Assembly: GCA_019635635.1 (NCBI GenBank)
Contig: JAHBZB010000002.1
Span: 581,204 to 645,203 of the forward strand
Length of the DNA stretch: 64,000 nt
Source: Xanthobacteraceae bacterium
GTDB lineage: Bacteria > Pseudomonadota > Alphaproteobacteria > Rhizobiales > Xanthobacteraceae
Direction of reading: 5' to 3'
Under the pieces are notes generated by a model. It was not told the origin of the DNA. It worked only from the letters and a program-made list of their open reading frames with translations, and searched no databases. Below, in pieces: positions 46,342 to 55,030 of the stretch. The translations under genes were made by a program, and so were the position numbers. Within the stretch, counting starts at the first letter, position 1. Each line of letters starts with the position of its first letter.

Positions 46342-47004
46342 ATGCGCATCGCCATCGCCAATGTTCTGAACGCCGACGAAGTTTCGCAGCTACGAAGCAG
46401 CCTCGAGAGCGTGCGCTTTCTCGACGGCCGTGCGACCGCGGGCTATGCCGCGCGCGAAGTAAAACATAATCGTCAGGCGGACAGCCTCGACCGCAACACA
46501 TCCGCGTTGCGCGATCTTGCGGCCGAGAGAATTCTGTCGAACGAACTCTTTCGACTCGCCGCGCGGCCGAAGCAGCTCACACCGATCACGTTCTCGAAAT
46601 ACGAGCCGGGCATGCGCTACGGCAATCACGTCGACGATGCGCTGATGAGCGGCATCCGCGCCGACGTTTCCTTCACGCTGTTCCTGTCGGAGCCGTCGTC
46701 CTATGACGGCGGCGAACTCGTGATCGACACCACCGCCGGCGAAGACGCGATCAAACTCGAAGCCGGCTCGATGATCGTCTATCCGGCGACCTCGCTGCAT
46801 CGCGTTGCCGAAGTTACGCGCGGGGAGCGACTCGCTGCGGTCGGCTGGGCGCGCAGCCTTATTCGCGAGGAGGCGAAGCGCGAGTTGCTGTTCGATCTCG
46901 ACACCGCGCGCAAACGCCTGTTCGCGCGCGAGGGAAAAAGCGAGGACTACGACCTCCTGTCGAAGTCCTCGGCCAATCTCCTGCGGATGTGGGCGGAAGA
47001 CTGA
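46342..47004 (+). CDS. PKHD-type Fe(II)/2-oxoglutarate hydroxylase (PiuC/YbiX-like)
   Basis: A 220-residue dioxygenase. The iron ligands are His and Asp in MRYGNHVDDAL (near 96-98) and His in SLHRVAEV (near 157), with Arg in TRGERLAAVGW (near 164-167) for 2-oxoglutarate. The N-terminal ADEVSQLRSSLESVRFLDGRATAG block is diagnostic of the PKHD/PiuC family. PiuC proteins often accompany TonB-dependent siderophore receptors, but none is here. The substrate is unknown. It converges with DUF3551 7 bases later. Confidence 0.92.
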   Translation: MRIAIANVLNADEVSQLRSSLESVRFLDGRATAGYAAREVKHNRQADSLDRNTSALRDLAAERILSNELFRLAARPKQLTPITFSKYEPGMRYGNHVDDALMSGIRADVSFTLFLSEPSSYDGGELVIDTTAGEDAIKLEAGSMIVYPATSLHRVAEVTRGERLAAVGWARSLIREEAKRELLFDLDTARKRLFAREGKSEDYDLLSKSSANLLRMWAED

Positions 47005-47011
47005 CGCGCGA

Positions 47012-47254
47012 TCAGCGGCGGAAGCGCGGGTCGTAGATCGGGTTGAGATAGCACCGCTCGTTGGGGCTTGCGCGCGAAGCGAGGCACTGCTCAAGCGTAT
47101 AGGCCATGCAATAGGGCACGGAACTGCTCTCCGTGATCCGCATCTCCCGGCACCAAAGATCCGACGGCGGATTGGCGGAACGCGGGGCGCGCTGCTGCGC
47201 CGACGCGGTGACTGCGGTCGCAAGCAAGACCGCGACGACGGCGACGGTTTTCAT
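47012..47254 (-). CDS. DUF3551 small secreted protein
   Basis: An 80-residue exported protein with a signal peptide (MKTVAVVAVLLATAVTASA) and a 60-residue mature part matching DUF3551: WCREM, YCMAYTLEQCLASRA, ERCYLNP. Four cysteines probably form two disulfides. DUF3551 proteins are common, often multi-copy, in Bradyrhizobium and relatives, and their function is unknown. It starts 16 bases after the Mrp gene stop on the same strand. Confidence 0.88.
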   Translation of the reverse strand: MKTVAVVAVLLATAVTASAQQRAPRSANPPSDLWCREMRITESSSVPYCMAYTLEQCLASRASPNERCYLNPIYDPRFRR

Positions 47255-47270
47255 GCGTAGTTTCCTTTCG

Positions 47271-48392
47271 CTACGACTCGATCACGATCTTCGGCGCAGC
47301 CCGCTTGCCAGCCGAGCCTTCGAGCGCACCGCGCACCTTCGCGGCAACGTCCTTGTAAATTTTTGCGTAAGGCCCGTCCGGTTCGCTGACGACGATCGGT
47401 TTTCCGGCATCGGACATCTCGCGGATTTTCAACTCCAGCGGCACTTCGCCGAGGAACTGCACGTTCCAGCGGTCGGCCTCGTGCTTCGCGCCGCCGTGGC
47501 TGAAAATGTCGGAGCGTTCGCCGCAATGCGGACAGAGAAAATAACTCATGTTCTCGATCAGCCCGAGCACCGGCACATCCACGCGCTTGAACATGGCAAT
47601 GCCGCGGCGCGCGTCGATCAGCGCGAGGTCCTGCGGCGTGGATACGATGACCGCGCCCGCGAGCGGCACCTGCTGCGCGAGCGTCAGCTGCGCGTCGCCG
47701 GTGCCGGGCGGCATATCCACAACGATGACGTCGAGCGGCGCCCATTCCACTTCGCGCAGCATCTGCGTGATCGCCGACTGCACCATCGGACCGCGCCAGA
47801 TCATCGGCGTATCTTCATCGACCAGAAAACCGATCGACATGACTTTCAGTCCATAGGCTTCCATCGGCTTCAGGATGCGGCCGTCGACGAGCTCGGGCTT
47901 GCCCTTGAGTCCGAGCAGCCGCGGCATCGACGGTCCATAAATGTCGGCGTCGAGCACGCCGACTTTCAGGCCGAGCGATTGCAGCCCGAGGGCGAGATTG
48001 ACGGCGGTCGTGGACTTGCCGACGCCGCCCTTTCCGGACGCGACCGCGATGATCGCCTTTACGCCCGGCACACCCTGCGTCGCGCGGCCCGGCGGCTGCA
48101 TCGCGGGACCGCCTGCGCGCGGCGGCGGCGCGGAAGGCGCACCCGGTTTCTTCTCGGCGGTGAGCGCGATCATCACCGATGCGACGCCGGGAATACTCTT
48201 GATGATGCCTTCGGCTTCCTTGCGCACGCTCTCCCAGCCCTGCGCTTCGGACGCATCCACGGTGAGCGAGCAGAATACCTTGCCGCCTGTGACGACGACG
48301 CCGGACAACTTGCCCGAGGAAACGATGTCGTTCCCGTCGGGGCCTTTTACGGATTTGAGAGCGTCAGTGACGCTGGCGGAGGTGGCGGTCAT
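47271..48392 (-). CDS. apbC: Mrp/NBP35 iron-sulfur carrier ATPase
   Basis: A 373-residue P-loop ATPase of the Mrp/ApbC family, which carries and hands over Fe-S clusters. An N-terminal MIP18/DUF59-like domain (about 1-80) precedes a Pro-rich linker and the deviant Walker A IAVASGKGGVGKSTTAVNLA (near 114-133). The cluster-binding CxxC is CPHCG near 281-285, preceded by LGLIENMSYF. The start at 48392 has GGAGACA upstream; a longer in-frame start at 48422 has none. Confidence 0.94.
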   Translation of the reverse strand: MTATSASVTDALKSVKGPDGNDIVSSGKLSGVVVTGGKVFCSLTVDASEAQGWESVRKEAEGIIKSIPGVASVMIALTAEKKPGAPSAPPPRAGGPAMQPPGRATQGVPGVKAIIAVASGKGGVGKSTTAVNLALGLQSLGLKVGVLDADIYGPSMPRLLGLKGKPELVDGRILKPMEAYGLKVMSIGFLVDEDTPMIWRGPMVQSAITQMLREVEWAPLDVIVVDMPPGTGDAQLTLAQQVPLAGAVIVSTPQDLALIDARRGIAMFKRVDVPVLGLIENMSYFLCPHCGERSDIFSHGGAKHEADRWNVQFLGEVPLELKIREMSDAGKPIVVSEPDGPYAKIYKDVAAKVRGALEGSAGKRAAPKIVIES

Positions 48393-48446
48393 TGTTCTTG
48401 TCTCCTGCCGGAGACATAGCATTTCCGGCGAAAAAGCGCTTCGCGG

Positions 48447-49241
48447 CTATTCGCCCTGAAAGCGCGGCAAACGCTTCTGGATGAAGGCGGTAACGCCCTC
48501 GAGGAAGTCCCTCGAACGGCCGGCCTCGCGCTGACTGTCGCGTTCCAGATCGAGCTGGGCGGCAAGATCGTTCGCGCCGCTGTCCATTATCGCCTTCTTC
48601 GCAAGGCGGTATGCGAGCGTGGGGCCGGCTGCGAGGATCGCGGCATGTTTTGCTACCTCGCTCGCGAAAATATCGTCGTCGAAAATCTTCCAGGCGATGC
48701 CCATGCGCTCGCACTCCTCCGCGGAAATGCGATCTGCGAACAATGCCATCGCCAGCGCGCGCTTCAGGCCGACAAGGCGCGGCAGGAACCAGGTGCCGCC
48801 CGCATCCGGCACCAGCCCGATCCGCGCGAAGGCCTGCTGGATGTAGGCCGAGCGCGCCATCAGGATGATGTCGCAGGCGAGCGCGATGTTCGCGCCCGCG
48901 CCGGCCGCCGGGCCGTTGATCGCGGCGATGGTCGGGATCGGAAATGACGCGAGGCGCAGCACCAGCGGATTGTAATTTTTCTCCAGCGACGACCCGAGAT
49001 CGAGTTGCGATGGCTCCTCGATATTGCGCTCGCTCAAATCCTGCCCGGAGCAGAACGCCCGGCCCTCGCCGGTCAGCACGAGACAGCGCACGTGCTTGTC
49101 GGTTTCCACGCGGTCGAGCGCGTCGCGCAGTTCAGGATGGGTCGCGGCATTGATCGCGTTCAGGCGCTCGGGCCGCGCCAGCAGGAGCGTTGCGACCGAA
49201 CCGGCGACTTCAAGCCGGATGTTCTGGTACTTCGCGGTCAT
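48447..49241 (-). CDS. Enoyl-CoA hydratase/isomerase, PaaG-like
   Basis: A 264-residue crotonase-fold protein. The oxyanion-hole segments GRAFCSGQDLSE (near 60-71) and NGPAAGAGANIALACD are present, and the catalytic acid in LVPDAGGTWFLPRL is the Asp expected for PaaG, the 2-(1,2-epoxy-1,2-dihydrophenyl)acetyl-CoA isomerase. The region NYNPLVLRLASFPIPTIAAI also agrees with PaaG. No other paa genes are in the window, so a different CoA substrate is possible. The GST gene precedes it with a 3-base gap. Confidence 0.85.
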   Translation of the reverse strand: MTAKYQNIRLEVAGSVATLLLARPERLNAINAATHPELRDALDRVETDKHVRCLVLTGEGRAFCSGQDLSERNIEEPSQLDLGSSLEKNYNPLVLRLASFPIPTIAAINGPAAGAGANIALACDIILMARSAYIQQAFARIGLVPDAGGTWFLPRLVGLKRALAMALFADRISAEECERMGIAWKIFDDDIFASEVAKHAAILAAGPTLAYRLAKKAIMDSGANDLAAQLDLERDSQREAGRSRDFLEGVTAFIQKRLPRFQGE

Positions 49242-49244
49242 TGC

Positions 49245-49856
49245 CTATGCCTTGGCACTGGGCCTTGCCGATACGGCGGCGTGCCAGCGCGTCAGGTTTT
49301 TCATCTCCGGGGTCACCGCCAATTTGATGACGCGCATGAAATCCACGGTGCACAGCGCGTTGATGTCGGCGATGGTGAAGCGGTTGCCCGCCACGTATTC
49401 GCGTTTCCCGAGTTCGGTCTCGAGCAGGTTCACGAAATCGATCGCCTGGTCGCGGCAGACGGCACCCCACTCGGCTACCTGCACCTTCTCGCGTTTGGCC
49501 ATACCGGGGCTCGTGTGGCGGAACGACTGCGACACCGGCCCGTAGAAGTGCAGTTCGAGCCGCCGATTCCACATCTCGACCTGCGCGCTTTCCAGTGCAT
49601 CGCGGCCGAAGAGGTTCGGCTCCGGGTGCAGCTTCTCGAAATAGAGGCAAATCGCGACCGATTCCGAGATGATCGTGCCGTCGTCCAGCACCAGCACCGG
49701 AACGCGCTGCATCGGGTTCATGGCCGTGAATTCGTCGGTGCGCTGCTCGAGCGCGCCGAGATCCACTTCCTGCTTCGGAACCTCGATACCTTTTTCAGCG
49801 AGAAAAATGCGCACCCGGCGCGGATTGGGCGCGCGGCCCATGTCGTACAATTTCAT
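49245..49856 (-). CDS. Glutathione S-transferase
   Basis: A 203-residue GST with an N-terminal thioredoxin fold (MKLYDMGRAPNPRRVRIFLAEK, catalytic residue likely in the APNPR turn) and the cis-Pro/Ser pair in QRVPVLVLDDGTIISESVAICLYF. The all-helical C-terminal domain has FTIADINAL. The subclass is uncertain. It lies in one unit with the PaaG-like gene. It is divergent from the sensor kinase gene at 50088. Confidence 0.88.
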   Translation of the reverse strand: MKLYDMGRAPNPRRVRIFLAEKGIEVPKQEVDLGALEQRTDEFTAMNPMQRVPVLVLDDGTIISESVAICLYFEKLHPEPNLFGRDALESAQVEMWNRRLELHFYGPVSQSFRHTSPGMAKREKVQVAEWGAVCRDQAIDFVNLLETELGKREYVAGNRFTIADINALCTVDFMRVIKLAVTPEMKNLTRWHAAVSARPSAKA

Positions 49857-50087
49857 TTCGATGCTTCTCCAGCCGCTATCGGAACACGCGCGCGGGAACC
49901 TATCAAGCGCTAGAAATAGTTGCGCTATTCGTCCTTCGGACGAACGGATTTAGATTTCATTAACCATAAGAATCAGCCCGACATTAACCACCTTCGCGCG
50001 ATGGTAGGCGTGGCCGGCGCGGGGTGGTCCGCTTGCCGGTCTGCGCACTTTTTTGCGCGCGGGGCGATCGGGTAACGGTACTGCGTA
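49857..50087. promoter_or_regulatory. Divergent promoter region with two TTAACCA motifs
   Basis: The 231-base intergenic region between the GST and the PleC/PdhS-like kinase has a 7-bp hairpin (TTCGTCC at 49928-49934, GGACGAA at 49938-49944) and two copies of ATTAACCA (49959-49966 and 49983-49990), 24 bases apart. TTAACCAT resembles the CtrA half-site of alphaproteobacteria. The second copy is about 98 bases before the kinase start. Confidence 0.4.
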
Positions 50088-51647
50088 ATGATGAGTCACA
50101 GCGCCCGCGGGGACGAAACGGCGGCCGATGCCGCCCGCGCCGCGCATGAACGCCGGCTCAAGCTCAATCGGAGCGTCCGCGACGCGCGCGACGTCCTGAC
50201 CTCCACCTCGGGCGTCAAATCCTCGTTCCATTACGAACTGCTTCGGCTCTATGCCGAGCACCGCATCGGCGCTTCGGTCGCGCTGTTCATGCTGATCTCG
50301 CTGGTCGGCATCGCCTCGTCGCTCTGGACCGGCGGCTTCGGCGCGGTGCTGTGGACGATGATTGCGCTCACGATCCACTCGCTGAACGTCGCGGCGTGCA
50401 AGCGTTTCCTGCAAGCGCCGGCAAGCCCGGCGCTGATGCAGCGCTATCGCATTCTGTTCACGATGTTCGATCTGATCTTCGGCGTGAGCTGGGTGCTGAT
50501 CGTCAACGTGCTCGTCGGCCTCGGCGCACAGGGCTCGGGCGACTTCTCGCTGTTCGCGATGCTCTTGGTGGTTGCCGTATTCTCGATGCTGGCTGCGAGC
50601 ATTCCGAGCGCGGTCTATGCCGCGACCGTTCCGGTCGCAGGCGTTGTGACGCTCCACTATCTCCTGCGCGGCACGCCGCAGGACGTCGTGCTCGCCATTC
50701 TCACCATCGGCGCGGAGGCCTATTTCGTCATGGTCGCGGGCCGCTTGCATATCGCGGCGGTCTCCGCGCTCGAAGCGCGCGCGCAGCTCGACGACCTGAT
50801 CGGCGAACTCGAACAAGCCAAGGCGAAGTCGGACGAAGCCGCACGCCGCGCGGAAGCCGCAAATCTTGCAAAATCGCGTTTCCTCGCGCAGATGTCGCAC
50901 GAGTTGCGCACGCCATTGAACGCGATCCTCGGCTTCTCGGAAGTGATGAAGAACGAAGTGCTCGGCAGCCACGCGGTGCCGGCCTACAAGGAATACGCCG
51001 GCGACATTCACACCTCCGGCGAGCATCTCCTGAACCTGATCAACGAGATTCTCGATCTGTCGCGCATCGAGGCCGGCCGCTACGAACTCAATGAAGAGCC
51101 GGTGAACCTCGTCGCGATCTGCGACGACTGCAACTACCTGATGAAGATGCGCGCGACCAACCGCGGCATCACGCTGAATACCGTATTCGAATCCGGGTTG
51201 CCGAAAATCTGGGCCGACGAACGTGCGACGCGCCAGGTCGTGCTTAACCTGCTTTCGAACGCCATCAAGTTCACGCCGCAGGGCGGCGAAGTCTTCACCA
51301 AGGTCGGCTGGACCGCTTCCGGCGGGCAATATGTCAGCGTGCGCGACACCGGGCCCGGCATTCCGGAAGACGAAATCCCGGTGGTGATGGCGTCCTTCGG
51401 CCAGGGCTCGAACTCGATCAAGACCGCGGAACAAGGCGCGGGCCTGGGCCTGCCCATCGTGAAAGGCCTGATCGATCTTCACGGCGGTACTTTCACGCTG
51501 CGCTCGAAGCTGCGAGAAGGCACCGAAGTCATCATCACCTTCCCCGCCGAACGCATCATGGCCGCACTTGCGCCGGTCACCGATGCCGTCCCGCTGCAAC
51601 CGCAGCATCCCGCCAAGAAAACCCAGACCGCACCCGCCCGCGGATGA
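50088..51647 (+). CDS. Membrane sensor histidine kinase, PleC/PdhS-like
   Basis: A 519-residue kinase with several N-terminal membrane helices (about 63-215, five to six segments) and no obvious sensor domain. A coiled linker (about 228-270) leads to the HisKA domain MSHELRTPLNAILGFSEVM (phospho-His near 275) and an ATPase domain with LNLLSNAIKFT, the DTGPGIP box and GLGLPIVKGL. The H-box and LGSHAVPAYKEYAGDIHTSG stretch are characteristic of the PleC/PdhS/DivJ group, which controls DivK and thereby CtrA and cell polarity. No receiver domain is attached. Two start codons (50088, 50091) are adjacent and neither has a strong Shine-Dalgarno. Confidence 0.87.
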   Translation: MMSHSARGDETAADAARAAHERRLKLNRSVRDARDVLTSTSGVKSSFHYELLRLYAEHRIGASVALFMLISLVGIASSLWTGGFGAVLWTMIALTIHSLNVAACKRFLQAPASPALMQRYRILFTMFDLIFGVSWVLIVNVLVGLGAQGSGDFSLFAMLLVVAVFSMLAASIPSAVYAATVPVAGVVTLHYLLRGTPQDVVLAILTIGAEAYFVMVAGRLHIAAVSALEARAQLDDLIGELEQAKAKSDEAARRAEAANLAKSRFLAQMSHELRTPLNAILGFSEVMKNEVLGSHAVPAYKEYAGDIHTSGEHLLNLINEILDLSRIEAGRYELNEEPVNLVAICDDCNYLMKMRATNRGITLNTVFESGLPKIWADERATRQVVLNLLSNAIKFTPQGGEVFTKVGWTASGGQYVSVRDTGPGIPEDEIPVVMASFGQGSNSIKTAEQGAGLGLPIVKGLIDLHGGTFTLRSKLREGTEVIITFPAERIMAALAPVTDAVPLQPQHPAKKTQTAPARG

Positions 51648-51700
51648 TAAAATCGGCCGACATCGAATCGAAGCCGCTCTGACTGCGCCGGAAACCGACG

Positions 51701-52447
51701 ATGCTACCGCCCTTCGTACATGACACGCTGAGATGGCTTCGCAACGAAACCGTGCTGCCGGCCGGTTCCGGGGGGCAATCGCCTGACGACGGCATTCCGG
51801 CCGATGCAGGCGCGGGCGCCTACGCGGCACCGCTTGCGGCGGGTATCGCGGGGGCCTGTGGCGCAGCAGCACTTCTCGCCTGCCATTTCCTGCGCCTGCC
51901 CTCGTTTGCCGTAGCTGCCGTGACGTTGCTGGCGCTTGCCGCGGTGCGCGGCTTCCGGCTCGAAAGCGGCACCGTGCGCGGCGGCGACCGTCTTGCCGGA
52001 ACGGCGGGAACAGGCACAGCGGTGCTCATGCTTCTGCTGCTAGCGGAAACCGCAGCACTCGCAGGGCTCGTGGTCTATCACACGCCGCGCGCGGCACTGG
52101 CACTGATCGCCGCCACGATCTTCGGCTCGACGGCTTCGATCGTGTTTCGTCTCACCCAGCCCGCACGCCCGCTCGAGGAAATCGGCGACACGCGACCCTC
52201 GCACAGCACGGCGTTGCAGGGCCTGATGGTCGTGACCATCGTCGTCTGCACCGCGCTGTTGCTTCCGGTGTTCCGGATCGGCGTCACCGCCGCGGCATTC
52301 GTCGCCGCGCTCTGCGTTTTTTTTTGCGTCGTCACCATCGCTCGCAATCAACAAGCCGACGACGTGCCGGATTGTGCGGCACTCGCCGGCAAGGCCGCGG
52401 AGGTCGCTGCCCTTCTCGCTATTCTCGCTTTCGTGGAAGCATCCTGA
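51701..52447 (+). CDS. CobS-like membrane protein, probably degenerate
   Basis: A 248-residue hydrophobic protein whose length, helix pattern and C-terminal end (AGKAAEVAALLAILAF, like the GAxxxLxEIAxLL tail) match cobalamin synthase CobS, the adenosylcobinamide-GDP ribazoletransferase. The region where CobS has its acidic metal/substrate motif (HxDGLADTADG) reads instead FRLESGTVRGGDRLAGTAG, without the Asp cluster. A shortened, inactive CobS is therefore my reading. An unrelated membrane protein is the alternative. The neighbouring retropepsin-like gene is often found beside cobS in Hyphomicrobiales, from memory. No other cob genes are present. Confidence 0.45.
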   Translation: MLPPFVHDTLRWLRNETVLPAGSGGQSPDDGIPADAGAGAYAAPLAAGIAGACGAAALLACHFLRLPSFAVAAVTLLALAAVRGFRLESGTVRGGDRLAGTAGTGTAVLMLLLLAETAALAGLVVYHTPRAALALIAATIFGSTASIVFRLTQPARPLEEIGDTRPSHSTALQGLMVVTIVVCTALLLPVFRIGVTAAAFVAALCVFFCVVTIARNQQADDVPDCAALAGKAAEVAALLAILAFVEAS

Positions 52448-52450
52448 ATC

Positions 52451-53164
52451 ATGTTGCGTAACGACAAGTTTCTCTGGCTCATCATCGCCGGCCTCGCACT
52501 TGCGGTCGTCGTACTGGTTTCGCAGCACGACGAAGGCATGGTCGGACCGATGGACACGAATGCATTCGCGAGCCTCGTCTATTTCAGCGCGCTTCTGTTG
52601 CTGGTCGGTGGTGGCTTCTATTCGGTGTTCTATGGCGGCTTTCAGAAGAAACTGAAATCGCTCGGGATCTGGCTCGGCATCGTTGCGCTGCTCGCCATAG
52701 GCTATAACTATCGCGGCGATATCGTGAAGGTCGTCGACCGCATGTTCTCGGTGGTCACGCCCGACAGCGACATTACCGCCAGCATTCCAAATAGTGTTCG
52801 CGTCGCCCGCAACACCAACGGCGACTTTAACGTGCGCGCACAGGTCAACGGCGCGCCGCTCGCCATGCTGATCGATACCGGCGCGTCGAGCGTGGTGCTA
52901 ACCGTGGAAGCGGCCCGCGCCGCGGGGCTTCCAGTCGATCTCCTGAAATACGACATCACCATCGAAACTGCGAAAGGCCGCAGCCACGCCGCATCGGTCG
53001 TGCTCGATCAGATCCGCATCGGCAATATCGTCGAGCGTCGCGTGCCGGCATTGATCGTGCGGCAGGGCGACCTGCGCATGAGCTTGCTCGGGATGAGTTT
53101 CCTGCAACGGCTCGATTCGTTCGAGCTGCGCGGCCAACAGATGGTCCTGCGCGGACGGCGCTAG
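52451..53164 (+). CDS. Retropepsin-like clan AA aspartic protease (TIGR02281 type)
   Basis: A 237-residue membrane-anchored protein. Three hydrophobic segments (about 7-24, 37-55, 68-85) precede a soluble domain with the single aspartic-protease motif AMLIDTGASSVVLT (near 136-149) and the family's C-terminal LLGMSFLQRLDSFEL. Such proteins act as dimers in the periplasm or cytoplasm with unknown substrates. The start is 4 bases after the preceding CobS-like stop, indicating an operon. Its stop is 1 base from that of the convergent TauE gene. Confidence 0.88.
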   Translation: MLRNDKFLWLIIAGLALAVVVLVSQHDEGMVGPMDTNAFASLVYFSALLLLVGGGFYSVFYGGFQKKLKSLGIWLGIVALLAIGYNYRGDIVKVVDRMFSVVTPDSDITASIPNSVRVARNTNGDFNVRAQVNGAPLAMLIDTGASSVVLTVEAARAAGLPVDLLKYDITIETAKGRSHAASVVLDQIRIGNIVERRVPALIVRQGDLRMSLLGMSFLQRLDSFELRGQQMVLRGRR

Positions 53165-53165
53165 G

Positions 53166-54008
53166 CTAGAACCACTTCATCAGGCTTGCGAAGAAGCGCA
53201 CGGCGACGATCAAAAGAAAGATCGCGAAGGCGACTTCCAGCCTGCGGCGCGGCCAGGAATGCGCGAGCTTCGCGCCGTAAGGGGCCGCGAGCACGCTGGT
53301 CGGCGAGAACAACAACACGGCGAGAAACGAAACATAGCCGACCGACAGCGGCGGCATTAGCGCTTGCTGCGGCCAGCCCGCGATCATGTAGCCGATCACG
53401 CCCGGCACCGAGATCAGCACGCCGACGCCGGCCGAGGTCGCGACCGCCCGATGGATCGACACACCATAGAGCGTAAGAAACAGCACCGAATAAGCGCCGC
53501 CACCGATACCCATCAGCGCCGAGATCGTGCCGATCACAAGACCGACGGCCGCGATCGCCCCTGTGCCCGGCAACTCCTGGCCCAGACGCCAGCTTTCGCG
53601 ACCGAACAAAAGCTTCAGCGCCATCAGCGTCGCAAAAATCACGAACAGCATCTTGAAAACGGTCGCACTCGCGAAATAGGCGATGAACGAACCGATGCCG
53701 ACGCCGACGACAATCGGTAGCGCCCAGATTTTCAGGATGCGGTCGTCCACCGCGCCCTTGGCGCGGTGCGCGAAGTAGGAGCGGATCGAAGTCGGCACGA
53801 TCAGCGCAAGCGCGGTGCCGACGCAAAGCTGGATGCGGACTTCGTCGGGAACGCCGAGTACCCGGAAAACCTCGTACATGACAGGTACCGAGATCGCCGC
53901 GCCGCCAATACCGAGAAGCCCTGCGAACAGACCGGTGAGCGTGCCCGCAATAAGCACCGCACCGACGAGAACCGCGAATTCGCCCGCGGGGATTCCAAGA
54001 ATTGTCAT
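53166..54008 (-). CDS. TauE/SafE-family sulfite/sulfoacetate exporter
   Basis: A 280-residue protein with about eight membrane helices and the two TauE/SafE repeats, each with a Gly-rich motif (GLFAGLLGIGGAAISVP near 20-36, SALMGIGGGAYSV near 160-172). It is likely an exporter of small sulfur oxyanions or sulfonates, but family members also move other organic anions. The start at 54008 ([11 protein letters not shown]) overlaps the dihydrouridine synthase stop by 4 bases, so its translation is coupled to a functionally unrelated gene. Confidence 0.9.
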   Translation of the reverse strand: MTILGIPAGEFAVLVGAVLIAGTLTGLFAGLLGIGGAAISVPVMYEVFRVLGVPDEVRIQLCVGTALALIVPTSIRSYFAHRAKGAVDDRILKIWALPIVVGVGIGSFIAYFASATVFKMLFVIFATLMALKLLFGRESWRLGQELPGTGAIAAVGLVIGTISALMGIGGGAYSVLFLTLYGVSIHRAVATSAGVGVLISVPGVIGYMIAGWPQQALMPPLSVGYVSFLAVLLFSPTSVLAAPYGAKLAHSWPRRRLEVAFAIFLLIVAVRFFASLMKWF

Positions 54009-55030
54009 GCGGCGCTTTGTGCAGGCATTCCCGAAGAAAGAAAAGAAAGCGCCTCGCGCAGTACCCATGCATTTGCGCCGGGTTTTACCCCCTCGGTAGC
54101 CAGATGCCGCCGGAAAGCGCGCGCGCCCGGGCGGCCCCGAAAGGCACCGAGTAAATGCTTCGTAATATCGTGGAGCCGAGTGCCAGCCGCGAACTCGCGC
54201 TCGATATAAGGAATGAGCTGCTCGAAGGCTTCTTCGAGGTTCGCCACCGGCGGTTCTTCGCGGAAGATCTCACGGTCCACGTTCAGAAGAATTTCCGGCG
54301 TGTCGTAGGCCGCGCGGCCGACCATCACGCCGTCCACCTGCGCGAGATGTGTTTTGGCATCTTCAAGCGAAGTAACGCCGCCGTTGAGAATGACGGGATA
54401 GCTACCGAGCCGCTGCTTCAACCGATACACGCGATCGTAGTTCAACGGCGGGATGTCGCGGTTCTCGCGCGGGCTCAAGCCCTTGAGCCACGCCTTGCGC
54501 GCATGGACAACGAGTGCGTCGGCGCCTGCCTGCACCATCGCATTGGCGAAGCGGTCGAGCGCTTCCTCCTCGTCCTGATCGTCGATGCCGATGCGGCACT
54601 TCACGGTGACCGGAATTTTCACCGCCGCCTTCATCGCGGCCACACCATCGGCGACGCGCGCTGGCTCGGCCATCAGACAGGCACCGAAGAAGCCGTTTTG
54701 CACGCGATCTGAAGGACACCCGCAGTTCAGGTTCACTTCGTCATAGCCGAGGTCTTCTGCGATCTTCGCGGAGGCCGCGAGTTCTTTCGCGTCCGAGCCG
54801 CCAAGCTGGATCGCGACCGGATGTTCTTCCGCGTTGAAGCCGAGCAGCCGCGCGCGGTCGCCATGCAGCACCGCGCCGGTCGTGATCATTTCCGTGTAGA
54901 GCCGCGTGCGGCGCGTGAGCAGCCGGTGGAAGAACCGGCAATGCCGGTCGGTCCATTCCATCATCGGCGCGACGGAAAAGCGGTATGGCGAAGCGTCGTT
55001 CAAATTTCGGGCCTGATCGGTGTTGGTCAC
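54005..55030 (-). CDS. dusA: tRNA-dihydrouridine(20/20a) synthase
   Basis: A 341-residue FMN enzyme reducing uridine in the tRNA D-loop. Family blocks are [19 protein letters not shown] (about 18-36), the catalytic Cys in [11 protein letters not shown] (near 99-109), [12 protein letters not shown] and the FMN phosphate-binding [10 protein letters not shown] with [11 protein letters not shown]. The start is GTG 55030, in a GTGA overlap with the HxlR stop; the frame runs further upstream but that part is not Dus-like. Coupling to a redox regulator is unusual. Confidence 0.93.
   Translation of the reverse strand: MTNTDQARNLNDASPYRFSVAPMMEWTDRHCRFFHRLLTRRTRLYTEMITTGAVLHGDRARLLGFNAEEHPVAIQLGGSDAKELAASAKIAEDLGYDEVNLNCGCPSDRVQNGFFGACLMAEPARVADGVAAMKAAVKIPVTVKCRIGIDDQDEEEALDRFANAMVQAGADALVVHARKAWLKGLSPRENRDIPPLNYDRVYRLKQRLGSYPVILNGGVTSLEDAKTHLAQVDGVMVGRAAYDTPEILLNVDREIFREEPPVANLEEAFEQLIPYIEREFAAGTRLHDITKHLLGAFRGRPGARAFRRHLATEGVKPGANAWVLREALSFLSSGMPAQSAA

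Noticed and set aside
49950-51872. 640-codon open frame on the minus strand opposite the sensor kinase
   Set aside because: The kinase on the plus strand has H, N and G boxes, and the antisense translation is Arg/His/Asp-rich without domain signal.
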